DNA from: an uncultured Oscillospiraceae bacterium
GTDB lineage: Bacteria; Bacillota; Clostridia; Oscillospirales; Acutalibacteraceae
Direction: 5' to 3'
Assembly: GCA_902490735.1 (NCBI GenBank)
Contig: CABUFC010000003.1
Span: 186,001 to 250,000 of the forward strand
DNA: 64,000 bases
This document shows positions 49,121-58,523 of this stretch, one piece after another. Position 1 is the stretch's first letter; the number at the start of each line of letters is the position of its first letter. The notes beneath the pieces were generated by a model that saw only the letters and a program-made list of their open reading frames with translations, made no database searches and was not told the origin of the DNA. Position numbers and translations under genes: made by a program.

Positions 49121-50653
49121 TTATCTACCTCTTATTTTTAGTATTGCTTTAATTCTTAAAATGGATTCTTTAAATTCCGATGATCTGTGATTAAATAATA
49201 TATACAAAGCGTTTGGAAGTATTAAACAAACAAAGGCTTTTGTAAATAAAGTAAAAATTCGGCTATTAAAACTTATAAACGAACATGCAAAATATGTAAC
49301 CGCACACAAAGCCGTAGTTTCTATAATACTTTTTAACAGCATTAAAAAATAGTCCTTCATGCCTTTATCAAAGCAATTTTTAAACAGCACTCTTGTAGCC
49401 CACGGCATATCAATTACAACGCACGATAATACGGTTGACAGCAAAACACCGTAAAGGCCAATAAACCGAACCGAAATAATGTTAAGCGTTAAATTAGCAA
49501 GGGCGCTTATTATTGTGCGGTATTTATCCTGATTCCAAACACCTGCGGCCTCTTTATAAACGGCGACGATATCCTGTATTTTCCACGCCCAAAAATACGC
49601 GCAAAAAATTATAACCATGCCAAAACTTAATTTGTTTTTATCGCCTGCATAAATTCCGATAAAATCCTGAAAAAGAGTAAAAAGGCAAACCGTGCACCAG
49701 CAAACAATCCAGTTTTGCATAAACTGCAAAACCTTAAAATCGTGCAGATTTTTTTCTCTGGTTTCCACAACAAGGCTGTTGCCAATGCCTGCACGTATAG
49801 CAGAATAAAAAATGCTTAGTATTCCAAACAGCGTGCTTATTACAAAATAATAGTTCCCGTATTTTCCGAGAATGCTCAGCCCCAAAAACGAAGAAATAAC
49901 TATTGTATCGGCAGATCCGCTTATAATATTTCCGATTTTGTACATGAAAAGTCCGTATATTTTTTTGCGGATCTCCGCGCGGTACTCTTTAGATAATTTT
50001 CCGTAGGGCTTATAATCCGGATACATCTTGTTTACAAACATTTTAGTCAGTAAATTATTTAAAATGCCGGCAAGCAAGATAATACCGATATAAATGTAAT
50101 AGTTTCTAAATAGGAAAATAGCGACTAACTGTACTGTTTTTTCAAAAATATTAACTATCGTGCTTATGTTTAACACTACGTCGTTTCTTTGAGTTGCATT
50201 AAGCACACAGCCCATATACGAAAACAAAAAGTACGACATAACAGTGCTTAAAAGCGTTATTATGTAAATTATATAAATATTAATGTCTTCGGGAACGTCG
50301 GCATTTATAAAATATTTTAAAAACGGAATAAGGCAAAGCCCCAGCACAAGAATAACCGAGCCTACAACTCTGTAAACATTTTTAAAAAATGCCAAAAGTT
50401 CGCAAATGGTTTTATTGTCATCCTCGGCTACGGCCTTATACATAAAAAATACAACTGCGCTGCCAAAGCCTAACTCTGCAAGGTTTAAAGTGGATAAAAT
50501 GGAAGTAAACAGGCTGTTTAAACCAATATAATTGATCCCGAAAATTTGAATAATTGCCGCCCGGCAAATAAACGGAACCAACAGGGTTACTATTTTATTT
50601 ATTATTCCCCAAAACATGTTTCGGGTTGCGTTATTTGTTCTTGCTATCTTCAA
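49121..50653 (-). CDS. polysaccharide flippase (Wzx-like)
   Basis: A 510-aa MOP-superfamily transporter with about 12-14 membrane helices that would move lipid-linked repeat units across the membrane. It starts with a basic RTNNATRNMFWGIINKIVTLLVPF segment and has IGLNSLFTSILSTLNLAELGFGSAV near residue 44, a pattern common in Wzx-type proteins. The start codon is TTG at 50653 with AGAGGT 6 nt upstream. With the polymerase at 58.5-59.7 kb it makes a Wzx/Wzy-type assembly pathway likely. Confidence 0.85.
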   Translation of the reverse strand: MKIARTNNATRNMFWGIINKIVTLLVPFICRAAIIQIFGINYIGLNSLFTSILSTLNLAELGFGSAVVFFMYKAVAEDDNKTICELLAFFKNVYRVVGSVILVLGLCLIPFLKYFINADVPEDINIYIIYIITLLSTVMSYFLFSYMGCVLNATQRNDVVLNISTIVNIFEKTVQLVAIFLFRNYYIYIGIILLAGILNNLLTKMFVNKMYPDYKPYGKLSKEYRAEIRKKIYGLFMYKIGNIISGSADTIVISSFLGLSILGKYGNYYFVISTLFGILSIFYSAIRAGIGNSLVVETREKNLHDFKVLQFMQNWIVCWCTVCLFTLFQDFIGIYAGDKNKLSFGMVIIFCAYFWAWKIQDIVAVYKEAAGVWNQDKYRTIISALANLTLNIISVRFIGLYGVLLSTVLSCVVIDMPWATRVLFKNCFDKGMKDYFLMLLKSIIETTALCAVTYFACSFISFNSRIFTLFTKAFVCLILPNALYILFNHRSSEFKESILRIKAILKIRGR

Positions 50654-50656
50654 TTT

Positions 50657-51511
50657 TTACCTCTTAAATGCTTTTTTTACGCCTCTGAAAACGCTTCTTA
50701 TACAGTTTGTAACATTATATATAAACAGATTTTTTTGAGAAAAAAGAATAATATTGTTTTTAACCGATTCTCGCATTTTAGTCTTTGGCGGTTTTGGAAA
50801 CGGCACCGTGCCGCGCTTATTAAAATCAAATTTAATGCCTTCTTGCGTTAAAAACTCAACGCATTCTTCGGTCCATTTGCCCTGCATTATCTGAACGTGA
50901 AAATCCATTTTTAACGGGCCGGTATCATATTTTGTGCAGTAAAACCGCTGATTTTTCTTCTTGTAGCGGGCCGTGGCGGTTTGCTCGTATTCCCAAGGGG
51001 ATTCGCCCGGCACAAGCGTTTTTAAAAATTCCTCCCTGTTCCAAAGTCCGCAGGTGGAATTAACTCTGGCCCAGGTGTCGTTATGAATAAAATTTAAGCC
51101 TAATTTTTTATTGTAAAAAACGGGCGTATTATTAAAGTTAAAATATACGCACGCAAAGTTTTTAATGCTGTCCGCTTTTTTTATCAGTGCGTCAAACTCT
51201 TCTTGATTTACGGTATCTTTTAAGAAAAAATCCTCTAAAAATACCAAAACGTATTTTGTATCGATTAATTTCAGCGTTTCAATACACCGCTGTGACCACG
51301 ATATTTCTTTAACCTTTTCTTCCGGCAAGCCTTTATAAAGAGCAAAGCTTTTAATATTTAAGCCGTTAAATTTAAAACTCTTGGTTTCGGTATTTAAAAC
51401 TATGCCGTATGGACAGTCGGGCCATTTTTTATAAAGCATCTCAAAAAAAACCGGCCATATGTCGGCATAAGCGTCACAGGATTGTACCAATATAGTAACT
51501 TGTTCTTTCAA
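50657..51511 (-). CDS. putative glycosyltransferase-like protein of polysaccharide cluster
   Basis: A 284-aa cytosolic protein not confidently assigned. Features fit a GT-A-like fold: an opening beta strand VTILVQSCDAYADIWPVFFEML, KYVLVFLEDFFLKD near residue 88 where an acidic pair could bind metal, and LNFIHNDTWARVNSTCGLWNREEFLKTL near 140. The C-terminus is basic. The start codon is TTG with GAAGG upstream, overlapping the previous glycosyltransferase stop by 4 nt, so it is coupled to it. Confidence 0.6.
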   Translation of the reverse strand: MKEQVTILVQSCDAYADIWPVFFEMLYKKWPDCPYGIVLNTETKSFKFNGLNIKSFALYKGLPEEKVKEISWSQRCIETLKLIDTKYVLVFLEDFFLKDTVNQEEFDALIKKADSIKNFACVYFNFNNTPVFYNKKLGLNFIHNDTWARVNSTCGLWNREEFLKTLVPGESPWEYEQTATARYKKKNQRFYCTKYDTGPLKMDFHVQIMQGKWTEECVEFLTQEGIKFDFNKRGTVPFPKPPKTKMRESVKNNIILFSQKNLFIYNVTNCIRSVFRGVKKAFKR

Positions 51512-52740
51512 TTTAATTCCTTCATAAAATCATTTATACTGTCACAAAAAGCTTCCGGTGTTTCTAAATAAAAATCTTTTTTTATTTCTTCATAACTAAT
51601 TTCTTTTTTACTGTTAAGTAATTTGGTGATTTTGTGAGCTGCGGCAGAATAATCTTTATCGTTTTCGTCAAGTGAAAGCCCTAAAGGATAATTGTTTACT
51701 AATGTTTTACTTGGGTCGTCATCTATCCTGAAGGTTGTAATAACAGGCTTTAAATAACCCATATACTCTATTATTTTACTCGGCGCAGATGAAGCATAGG
51801 AATTGCCGATATTTAAAAACGCATCGGCTTTAAGATAAACCTTTTCAATTTCTTCGTGGGAAACCTTACTGTGCAAAACTATGTTTTCGGCTTCGGCTTT
51901 AAGCTTTTTAAGCCAAGACATATCCGCAGGAGTATAAACACACAGGTTTACTTCCGGAATTTCTTTAAACACATTAAAAATATACTCGGGATTTCGAATA
52001 TCCTTAAACAAAGAACCCGCATAAACGACAGTAGGCACTGCGTTTTTATTTACACTTTTAGGTTTTTCTTCAAGAAGCGGTATTCCTAAAAATTTAACCT
52101 TATTGAAATAAGCTTTATAGTACTTTTCAAAATGCTGTTCGTGCTCTTTTTGACAGATTACCGCATCGGACTGCTCAACTATTTCGCGTTCGACGACAAT
52201 CGCTTTATTAAAGGACTTCTCGGGTGTAAGCCTTGGCCCTTTTTTGCCCTCCGCAATAGGATCAAGCAAATACGACACCGTAAAAATCTCGGGATGAAGC
52301 TTTTTAAAACGAACGGCGGCTTTAACCGCGTCCACCGGATATGAAACGGCAACTATAGTATCAATATTATGCAAAGCGTGTATTTCTTTAATTTTTTTAT
52401 ATATCCTGCCGCAATGCCTTTTAGATACAATAGGATAAAAATACGACATATATAAAAGCTCGTATCGATTAAAAAAATATGCCATAAGCTTTAAAAAAGC
52501 TTTTTTTATTCCGCCGCTTTTATGATAAGCCATGGCTATGCGGTTTTTAACAGTGGTTTTATAATGGTAACACAATATGCCGTCAAAATCCATTACCTTT
52601 TTTGTTTTGTACTGCTCGGCTGCCGCAACAAAAACCTCACAGCCTTCGTTTTGAAGCCGCCTCATTATTTTATCGCAGCACACGCCGTTCGCGGATATAT
52701 CCGGATAATATTTCCCTAATACAAATAATACTTTTTTCAT
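51508..52740 (-). CDS. glycosyltransferase (GT-B fold, group 1-like)
   Basis: A 410-aa GT-B glycosyltransferase. The N-terminal domain starts VLFVLGKYYPDISANGVCCDKI. The C-terminal nucleotide-sugar domain has VVYAGSLFKDIRNPEYI near residue 235, ADAFLNIGNS near 308 and APSKIIEYMGYLKPVITTF near 322. In group 1 enzymes the last region contains the glutamate contacting the donor. The sugar is unknown. The gene overlaps the next by 4 nt. Confidence 0.85.
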   Translation of the reverse strand: MKKVLFVLGKYYPDISANGVCCDKIMRRLQNEGCEVFVAAAEQYKTKKVMDFDGILCYHYKTTVKNRIAMAYHKSGGIKKAFLKLMAYFFNRYELLYMSYFYPIVSKRHCGRIYKKIKEIHALHNIDTIVAVSYPVDAVKAAVRFKKLHPEIFTVSYLLDPIAEGKKGPRLTPEKSFNKAIVVEREIVEQSDAVICQKEHEQHFEKYYKAYFNKVKFLGIPLLEEKPKSVNKNAVPTVVYAGSLFKDIRNPEYIFNVFKEIPEVNLCVYTPADMSWLKKLKAEAENIVLHSKVSHEEIEKVYLKADAFLNIGNSYASSAPSKIIEYMGYLKPVITTFRIDDDPSKTLVNNYPLGLSLDENDKDYSAAAHKITKLLNSKKEISYEEIKKDFYLETPEAFCDSINDFMKELN

Positions 52741-52741
52741 G

Positions 52742-53764
52742 CTAACAGCCCGTTTTTTTCTTTAATATTTTACAGCATTTAAAATGCGCAAGAAGTAAAT
52801 ATACGGTTTTACTTTTTGGATAGGATTTGCCGGTTTTTATTATGTATTTTAACTTAAGCGCTTTTTTAAAGAATTTATCTTTATAAAGCTCATTTAACTT
52901 TGCGGAACCGTTATACCGAATTTCGTTTTGAATAAGCTCAAACGCCGCCTGCGTATATAAATAAGATATTAAAAACGATTGCTCTTTTTTATTTAAACGC
53001 CCGTTTTCTCTAATCAATTCAATTTGCTTGTTTACTAAAAGTTTTTCTCTTTCAAGTAGTGTAGGCTGATATTTTTTTAATGTTTGTGTTGCGGAAGATT
53101 CGCTTAAAAATGAATAGCCGTATAAATAATCATCAACCACAGCGGCGCTGTTACAATGCATAAGGTACTCAAGCAAAAAAATCCTATCTTCTGCTATTGA
53201 TAGTTTTGTGTTAAACCGAATATTATACTTTTCAATTATATCTTTTTTGAACAAACTGCGCCACACAGAGCCGAAGATTTTATCCGTATATACCATATCG
53301 GACTCGTCTCGGTTACTGTTATTAACAATTATATATTTAAAATCGTACGGACGTGTCTTTAACGCATTTAAACTGGTTTCGTTAAAATAAATCTTTTTAT
53401 TGCCCGCAAAAAGCTTGTAAAAACGGCAAAAAGCAGTATCACAATCGCGAATTTCAGTAATTAACCTTTGGTATAATTCAGGCTCGACAATATCATCTCC
53501 GTCAACAAATGCAATATATTGCCCGCACGAAGCATCAATACCGTCATTTCTTGCGGCACTTACGCCTTCGTTTTGTTTATGTATTACCTTTATTCTGCTA
53601 TCCGTTTCGGCAAAATCGTCGCAAATTTTGCCGCTTTCATCTATTGACCCATCATCGACCAAAATCAACTCAAAGTCAGAAAAGGTCTGTGATAAAATAC
53701 TTTTTATTGTAGTATTAAGGCTTTTTCCCACATTATAAACCGGAACAATAATACTAAGCGTCAT
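52742..53764 (-). CDS. glycosyltransferase family 2
   Basis: A 340-aa GT-A glycosyltransferase with an unmistakable start (LSIIVPVYNVGKSLNTTIKSIL), ELILVDDGSIDESGKICDDFA near residue 33, GVSAARNDGIDAS near 70 and the donor/metal motif YIAFVDGDDIVEPELY near 88. It would add one sugar to a lipid-linked repeat unit in the cytosol. AAGGGG precedes the ATG. Neighbours on both sides are 1-3 nt away. Confidence 0.93.
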   Translation of the reverse strand: MTLSIIVPVYNVGKSLNTTIKSILSQTFSDFELILVDDGSIDESGKICDDFAETDSRIKVIHKQNEGVSAARNDGIDASCGQYIAFVDGDDIVEPELYQRLITEIRDCDTAFCRFYKLFAGNKKIYFNETSLNALKTRPYDFKYIIVNNSNRDESDMVYTDKIFGSVWRSLFKKDIIEKYNIRFNTKLSIAEDRIFLLEYLMHCNSAAVVDDYLYGYSFLSESSATQTLKKYQPTLLEREKLLVNKQIELIRENGRLNKKEQSFLISYLYTQAAFELIQNEIRYNGSAKLNELYKDKFFKKALKLKYIIKTGKSYPKSKTVYLLLAHFKCCKILKKKTGC

Positions 53765-53767
53765 TTT

Positions 53768-54682
53768 TTACCCCTTAAAAAGCCTTTCGGCAAACCATTT
53801 TATATCGAGCATATTTTGATAAAAAACAGATGGGCTATACTCTTTATCTTTAAGCACATAATCAAGCAGTTGTCCTGCCGGAACAAACCATCCGTTTTTA
53901 GAGGCTAAATAATCAATTTTGCGCTTAAACTCCTCGCTTAATACTTCGTTTTCGTCCACAAAATCATAAGCGAAATGCGTATAAACTATTGCACAACCGT
54001 GATTTTTAACTAAACTATCCACATTTTCTTTTTTAAGCAGTTTTAAAAATTGTGCAAGCCGCATACCGTCAGAAGAGCTGAAAAAGTAATTGGCGTATTC
54101 CTCCTTGCCCTTTTCTTTGTATACGATGCGCTTGTCCTCTTTTAAAGTATCGAGCGTATTAAAGGTGCGGTTGCGAATATACTTAATATGCTCTTTAGCA
54201 AAATCGCCCCAAAAATATTCGCTGTTTTTTTCATCGCCAAGGTAATGTCTTTTGCTTTTTAATTTATATATTAACTTAATAAGTCCTGTAAACCGTTTGT
54301 GACCCCAATATAAATTTTCAATGTTATTTGAATGATTAATATGAAGTGAAGGATACTCGCCGAAGGTCGATTTAAAAAGCTCAAAACCTTTTAAAGTTTC
54401 TTCTCGTGTAAATCCGCCGCTTCCGGCATTGTGAAAACCAATTTCGTAGCCTTTTTGCTTTAAATCCAGCAAAAAACTCTTATAGCTTTCGTTTTGTAAA
54501 CTGTCGCCGGTATATCTATCGTCTTTAGGTGGAAATGCCCAGCAGGTTTTTGTAGTGATAATACCTTTTTTATACAAATAATCGTATACAGGCTTAATGT
54601 TTTTTACAGTTGCGCCGTCGGTATCATCCACTACCGTAAATGCAAAATCATGACCATCCGGCCAGTTAATTTTTCTTGACAT
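53768..54682 (-). CDS. polysaccharide-deacetylase-like protein
   Basis: A 304-aa protein with features of the carbohydrate esterase 4 (NodB) barrel: FTVVDDTDGATVKNIKPVYDYLYKKGI near residue 14 (Asp pair in place of TFDDG), GYEIGFHNAGSGG near 95 where His is a probable metal ligand, and CAIVYTHFAYDF near 230. The second metal His of the usual HxxxH is not obvious, so activity is uncertain. It probably trims acyl groups from the cluster's glycan or its precursor. The ATG overlaps the stop codon of the cytidylyltransferase gene by one base. Confidence 0.65.
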   Translation of the reverse strand: MSRKINWPDGHDFAFTVVDDTDGATVKNIKPVYDYLYKKGIITTKTCWAFPPKDDRYTGDSLQNESYKSFLLDLKQKGYEIGFHNAGSGGFTREETLKGFELFKSTFGEYPSLHINHSNNIENLYWGHKRFTGLIKLIYKLKSKRHYLGDEKNSEYFWGDFAKEHIKYIRNRTFNTLDTLKEDKRIVYKEKGKEEYANYFFSSSDGMRLAQFLKLLKKENVDSLVKNHGCAIVYTHFAYDFVDENEVLSEEFKRKIDYLASKNGWFVPAGQLLDYVLKDKEYSPSVFYQNMLDIKWFAERLFKG

Positions 54683-55401
54683 TATTTTATTAAACCTTTC
54701 ATTTTGCGGTGATTTAAAATACGTTTGTAATCCTCTAAATAATCCACTTCAGCCCAAAAACTGCCGCAAACATCTTCAATATATATATCCTCAGTAGCGG
54801 CTAAATCGTATAAAACATTTTCCCACCAAACAGAGTGAATCCCACGCTTTATCATATCTTCCATATGCTCTTTATAATGCGCGACAAAATTTGCACCAAG
54901 CTTTGCCACTCCTAAACATTCGCCGGTGGTTTCGGCTACAGTTAAATCTTTGCCGAATTTTTTAAGTATGCCGTTTTCGTAATTGTATCTGTAATCGGCT
55001 TCAATAATTCTGGAAGAGTCCGCCAACAAAACGGGATCTTTTTTGCATTTAAGCAGCTTATCTATTATTTCTTCTTCCAAGTAAACGTCGCCGCTCATAA
55101 CAACGGTTTCGGTACCTTTTGTTAAATAATCTCTTGCAAACCACATTGAGGCGATGCCGTTAGTAACATCATAAAACGGATTAAAAACAAAATGTATCCC
55201 GCTGTTTTTTAAACTATCACAAATAACGTCAGCTTTATAGCCTACAACGACTACGATATCTTTAATGCCCTTGCTTTTTAAAAGCTCGGTAGTATATTCT
55301 ATAAGAGTTTTTCCGCCGAGATCCACCATGCACTTCGGCTTTTCATCTATAAATTTGCTTATTCTTGTGCCCATGCCGGCCGCTAAAATAATAGCCTTCA
55401 T
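54682..55401 (-). CDS. LicC-type phosphocholine/sugar-phosphate cytidylyltransferase
   Basis: A 239-aa nucleotidyltransferase with the Rossmann motif AIILAAGMGTRISKFIDEKPKCMVDLGGKTLIEY at the start, DIVVVVGYKADV near residue 48, VFNPFYDVTNGIASMWFAR near 75, VVMSGDVYLEEE near 100 and a C-terminal FWAEVDYLEDYKR. This set is closest to the phosphocholine cytidylyltransferase group (LicC); related enzymes activate aminoethylphosphonate or sugar phosphates. Two LicD-like transferases in the same cluster support a phosphocholine-type decoration. CDP-choline formation is inference. Confidence 0.8.
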   Translation of the reverse strand: MKAIILAAGMGTRISKFIDEKPKCMVDLGGKTLIEYTTELLKSKGIKDIVVVVGYKADVICDSLKNSGIHFVFNPFYDVTNGIASMWFARDYLTKGTETVVMSGDVYLEEEIIDKLLKCKKDPVLLADSSRIIEADYRYNYENGILKKFGKDLTVAETTGECLGVAKLGANFVAHYKEHMEDMIKRGIHSVWWENVLYDLAATEDIYIEDVCGSFWAEVDYLEDYKRILNHRKMKGLIK

Positions 55402-55415
55402 AATTTCACTCTTTT

Positions 55416-56207
55416 CTATATTTTACATTCGTAAACGTTGTGTATCGGTTCTTGCTTTTCCTTTGAAGGGAGCTTCATGTAATCGCCGTAGCATTCCTTT
55501 AAAATACCGTCATAATTTCTTGGCACCGGATACTGCTTTCCTTCAAATTCAATTTCTATTAAATCCTCAACGTCGCTTTTTAAGAATTTTGGCCAGTATC
55601 TTCCTCTGTGGCAAAGCTGATTCATGCGTTTTGTTGGGAAAATATTAAAAAACCGCATAAAAAACTCTGTTAATGCCGGCAAAAAAGATAGCGGAATAAG
55701 CGAATAAAGAATTTTTTTAAGCCTTGAAGCATTGGCCGGTCTTGTTTTAAAATCCCTAATGGACTGCAATTTTATTAAAATAGCCGTCTGCAATTTATAA
55801 AACGGTAAAACAATATTGTCAAGCGGGAAAATATCTATGTATAAGCAGTTCGAAATGGGTATATCTTTAAAAGTTCCCTCAACAAAACGGGTTCCTTTTT
55901 TCTCGATTTTTAAAATAGAAAGCGGATAGTACTTCTTTGTAAAATAATCCTCCGGAAAATATTTATCATCTAGCTGTGTTTTAATGGCCTTTTTAAAGCG
56001 TTTAAAATTTTTGCGGGTCATCCAAAGGTCGACATCGTCATCCCACGGAATAAATCCTTTATGGCGCACAGCGCCTAAAAGCGTACCGCCCGACAAAAAA
56101 TACTTTATGTTGTTTTTTTTGCAAATCCTATCCACCTCATCGAGCATTTCAAGCTGGACTTTGTGAATATCATCGAGCGGCACTCCGCAAATTTTATAGT
56201 CCGACAT
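55416..56207 (-). CDS. LicD family phosphotransferase (first copy)
   Basis: A 263-aa LicD-family protein, expected to transfer a phospho-alcohol such as phosphocholine onto a glycan. The core FLSGGTLLGAVRHKGFIPWDDDVDLWMTR near residues 35-65 contains the metal-binding WDDDVD. YGDYMKLPSKE near 240 is the usual C-terminal motif. The start at 56207 is chosen because AAAGGAG lies upstream and the N-terminus then matches the second LicD protein. It overlaps the preceding glycosyltransferase by 14 nt. Confidence 0.9.
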   Translation of the reverse strand: MSDYKICGVPLDDIHKVQLEMLDEVDRICKKNNIKYFLSGGTLLGAVRHKGFIPWDDDVDLWMTRKNFKRFKKAIKTQLDDKYFPEDYFTKKYYPLSILKIEKKGTRFVEGTFKDIPISNCLYIDIFPLDNIVLPFYKLQTAILIKLQSIRDFKTRPANASRLKKILYSLIPLSFLPALTEFFMRFFNIFPTKRMNQLCHRGRYWPKFLKSDVEDLIEIEFEGKQYPVPRNYDGILKECYGDYMKLPSKEKQEPIHNVYECKI

Positions 56208-57345
56208 GTTTTTCTCCTTTAAAAATTTCCTTGTAAACATTTTCAAGCGCCAAAGCAGACGCTTTCCAAGTATAGTTTTTAGCGGAAGCCCGCGCGTTTT
56301 TTGATATTCTTTGCTTTTCGGCGTCACTCATTTTATAAATACTTTCTAAGGTTTTTTCAATTGATTCAACACTTTTAGGGTCTACTAAAAAACCGTTTTC
56401 GCCCGGCACTATTATTTCGTCAATGCCTTGACCTTTTACGCCCACGGTGATAAGTCCGGCGCTCATTGCTTCAAGATAAACACAACCGAGTGCCTCGTAG
56501 TACGAAGGCATAATAAAAACATCTTTTTCGGCGGTTATTTTTGCAAGTTCGTCATAATGCAAATACCCTAAAAAATTTACGTAATCGTTTATTTTTAAAG
56601 TGCGGCATAAATTCTCGTACTTTTCTTTGTTAGGGCCGCGTCCTGCAAGAGACAAATTAATGCTGTAACCTTTTTTAATTAATGCAGCTGCAGCTTTTAT
56701 TAAATAATCCTCGCCTTTAATATCGATCATATTTGCCGAACAAATCATGCTTAAATTATTCTCAGTAAATATATGATCGCTTGCTTTAAAAAGCTCGGTG
56801 TCAACCCCGTTATAAACGGTAAATGCCGGAACATTTTTATTAACTTCAGAAAAATTTTGCCGTACTTTATCGCTTACGCCTACAACAGCGTCAAGTTTAG
56901 AATAAGCTTGTTTTTTGTAATGCCTTATTATTGCGGACAAAAACTTGTGCGGTTCGTATAATTCATGCCAAACGTTAAGCCCGTGAAAATGCATTACAAG
57001 CTTTGTATTCGTTTTTTTGCAGGCGCGTATTACTGCCCTTAATATTTTAAGGTTGCCAAAATGGAACGATACAACATCGAAATTCTTAAAATATTCTGTA
57101 AATAATAACGGGTTTTCAGATGTTTTAAAAAACATATCAATTTTTGACGGTTTTGTAATTGGAATTCGCGTAACTTTTATCCCGTGAAATGTTTCTGTGC
57201 TTTTATTTTTTATTGAAGTCTGCGGCACCAGCACTTCTACTTTATGTGAAAGATTTTTAAGCGCTATTGCCTGTTGCTCTAAAAAAATGCAATACTGGGG
57301 GGATTCCACACTTGGATAACAGTCGCTTACAAAAAGTATGTTCAT
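56194..57345 (-). CDS. glycosyltransferase family 4 (group 1)
   Basis: A 383-aa GT-B retaining glycosyltransferase. It begins ILFVSDCYPSVESPQYCIFLEQQAIAL. The donor-binding half has SMICSANMIDIKGEDYLIKAAAALIKKG near residue 205, KNYENLC-type linker, and FIMPSYYEALGCVYLEAMSAGLITVG near 285, with the canonical E-x7-E motif (EALGCVYLE). It is part of the continuous cluster and overlaps licD by 14 nt. Confidence 0.92.
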   Translation of the reverse strand: MNILFVSDCYPSVESPQYCIFLEQQAIALKNLSHKVEVLVPQTSIKNKSTETFHGIKVTRIPITKPSKIDMFFKTSENPLLFTEYFKNFDVVSFHFGNLKILRAVIRACKKTNTKLVMHFHGLNVWHELYEPHKFLSAIIRHYKKQAYSKLDAVVGVSDKVRQNFSEVNKNVPAFTVYNGVDTELFKASDHIFTENNLSMICSANMIDIKGEDYLIKAAAALIKKGYSINLSLAGRGPNKEKYENLCRTLKINDYVNFLGYLHYDELAKITAEKDVFIMPSYYEALGCVYLEAMSAGLITVGVKGQGIDEIIVPGENGFLVDPKSVESIEKTLESIYKMSDAEKQRISKNARASAKNYTWKASALALENVYKEIFKGEKHVGL

Positions 57346-57359
57346 ATTTTTTCCTTAAA

Positions 57360-58523
57360 TTATTTGTACCAGTCGTTCGGTAAAATTTCCGCGCGGCTTA
57401 ATGGTCCATTGTTATAAATATCGGGATATTTTTCGCCGCTAAGCAAGACTTTTGTAAATTCTGTCAATCGCCTGGCCGCTTCTTTTTCATTCCATAAACC
57501 GGTTATGGTATTATATGCTTTAAGTCCGAAATCATTGGCAGTATCGGGGTTTTCCAGTAAATATTTTACCTTTTTATAAAGGTCGTCCAAATCGCCGCTT
57601 TTAAAAACAAAACCGTTTTCACCGTCTTTAACAAGATAAGGCGTTGACCCTGCCGCATGGCTTGATACCACTGCGCAGGCGCTGTTTAAAGCTTCGTTTA
57701 AAACAGCTCCCCAACCTTCGTGAAAATCCGATGTGCCAATAAAGATACTGGATTTTTCCATTGCAAGCCTTACTGCTTTCGGCGGCATAGTACCTGCAAG
57801 TTTTACGGTGTTTTCAAGATTTAATTTTTTGATCATATCTTTAATATGATTTTCAAGCTCACCGCCGCCAATCATATTAAGTTCAAAATTAAAGCCTTCA
57901 TCCTTTAATTTTTTTGCTAAAAGCACGGCTAACTCAGGATGCTTCCATTCAATAAATCGGCCGGTCCATAAAATGGAGTTGCGCGTTTTTTTGGATAATA
58001 AATCATTAACATCGTCGTAATGCATTGTTTTAGGAAAATAGCCCCATTTATAGCACTTGTTTTTATAGTTGCCAAATTTTGCAGCATCTGCGGCAGTATA
58101 AGCGCTTGCACACAAAAGATATAACGGCTTATTTTTATATTTGCCGTGATGCTTGTATGCGGCAAGAGCGTTTCTTATATAATTTTTTGCGCTAAATCCA
58201 CCCTTATAAAAGCGCTCGGAATATTTAAACGTGAGCTTATTTGCTTTAAGCCGTTCTTTTATTAACGAATCGTCTGCAGAGCCAATTATTACGGCATCAG
58301 CATCAAATATTTCCTGTTTGTATATTAAAAAGTTTGCTCTAAACATTTTATTTGGCACTAAAAGTTCATATTCTTTCTCGTCGCGCCAACCTTCCGGAAC
58401 AGAATGTTTTGGGGTAGAGTATGTCTCAATAAATTTGTAGTTGCCGTCCGTACATTTATACAGTTGTTCGGAAAAGTATGCCTGATGCGGAGTCATGATA
58501 TTTGACACAAAGATTATTTTCAT
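57360..58523 (-). CDS. glycosyltransferase family 4 (group 1)
   Basis: A 387-aa GT-B glycosyltransferase. The C-terminal half shows ILWTGRFIEWKHPELAVLLAKKL near residue 195, LNMIGGGELENHIKDMIKKLNL near 225, and GTSDFHEGWGAVLNEALNSACAVVSS near 268 with the E-x7-E motif. The ATG overlaps the stop codon of the polymerase by 4 nt. Acceptor and donor are unknown. Confidence 0.9.
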   Translation of the reverse strand: MKIIFVSNIMTPHQAYFSEQLYKCTDGNYKFIETYSTPKHSVPEGWRDEKEYELLVPNKMFRANFLIYKQEIFDADAVIIGSADDSLIKERLKANKLTFKYSERFYKGGFSAKNYIRNALAAYKHHGKYKNKPLYLLCASAYTAADAAKFGNYKNKCYKWGYFPKTMHYDDVNDLLSKKTRNSILWTGRFIEWKHPELAVLLAKKLKDEGFNFELNMIGGGELENHIKDMIKKLNLENTVKLAGTMPPKAVRLAMEKSSIFIGTSDFHEGWGAVLNEALNSACAVVSSHAAGSTPYLVKDGENGFVFKSGDLDDLYKKVKYLLENPDTANDFGLKAYNTITGLWNEKEAARRLTEFTKVLLSGEKYPDIYNNGPLSRAEILPNDWYK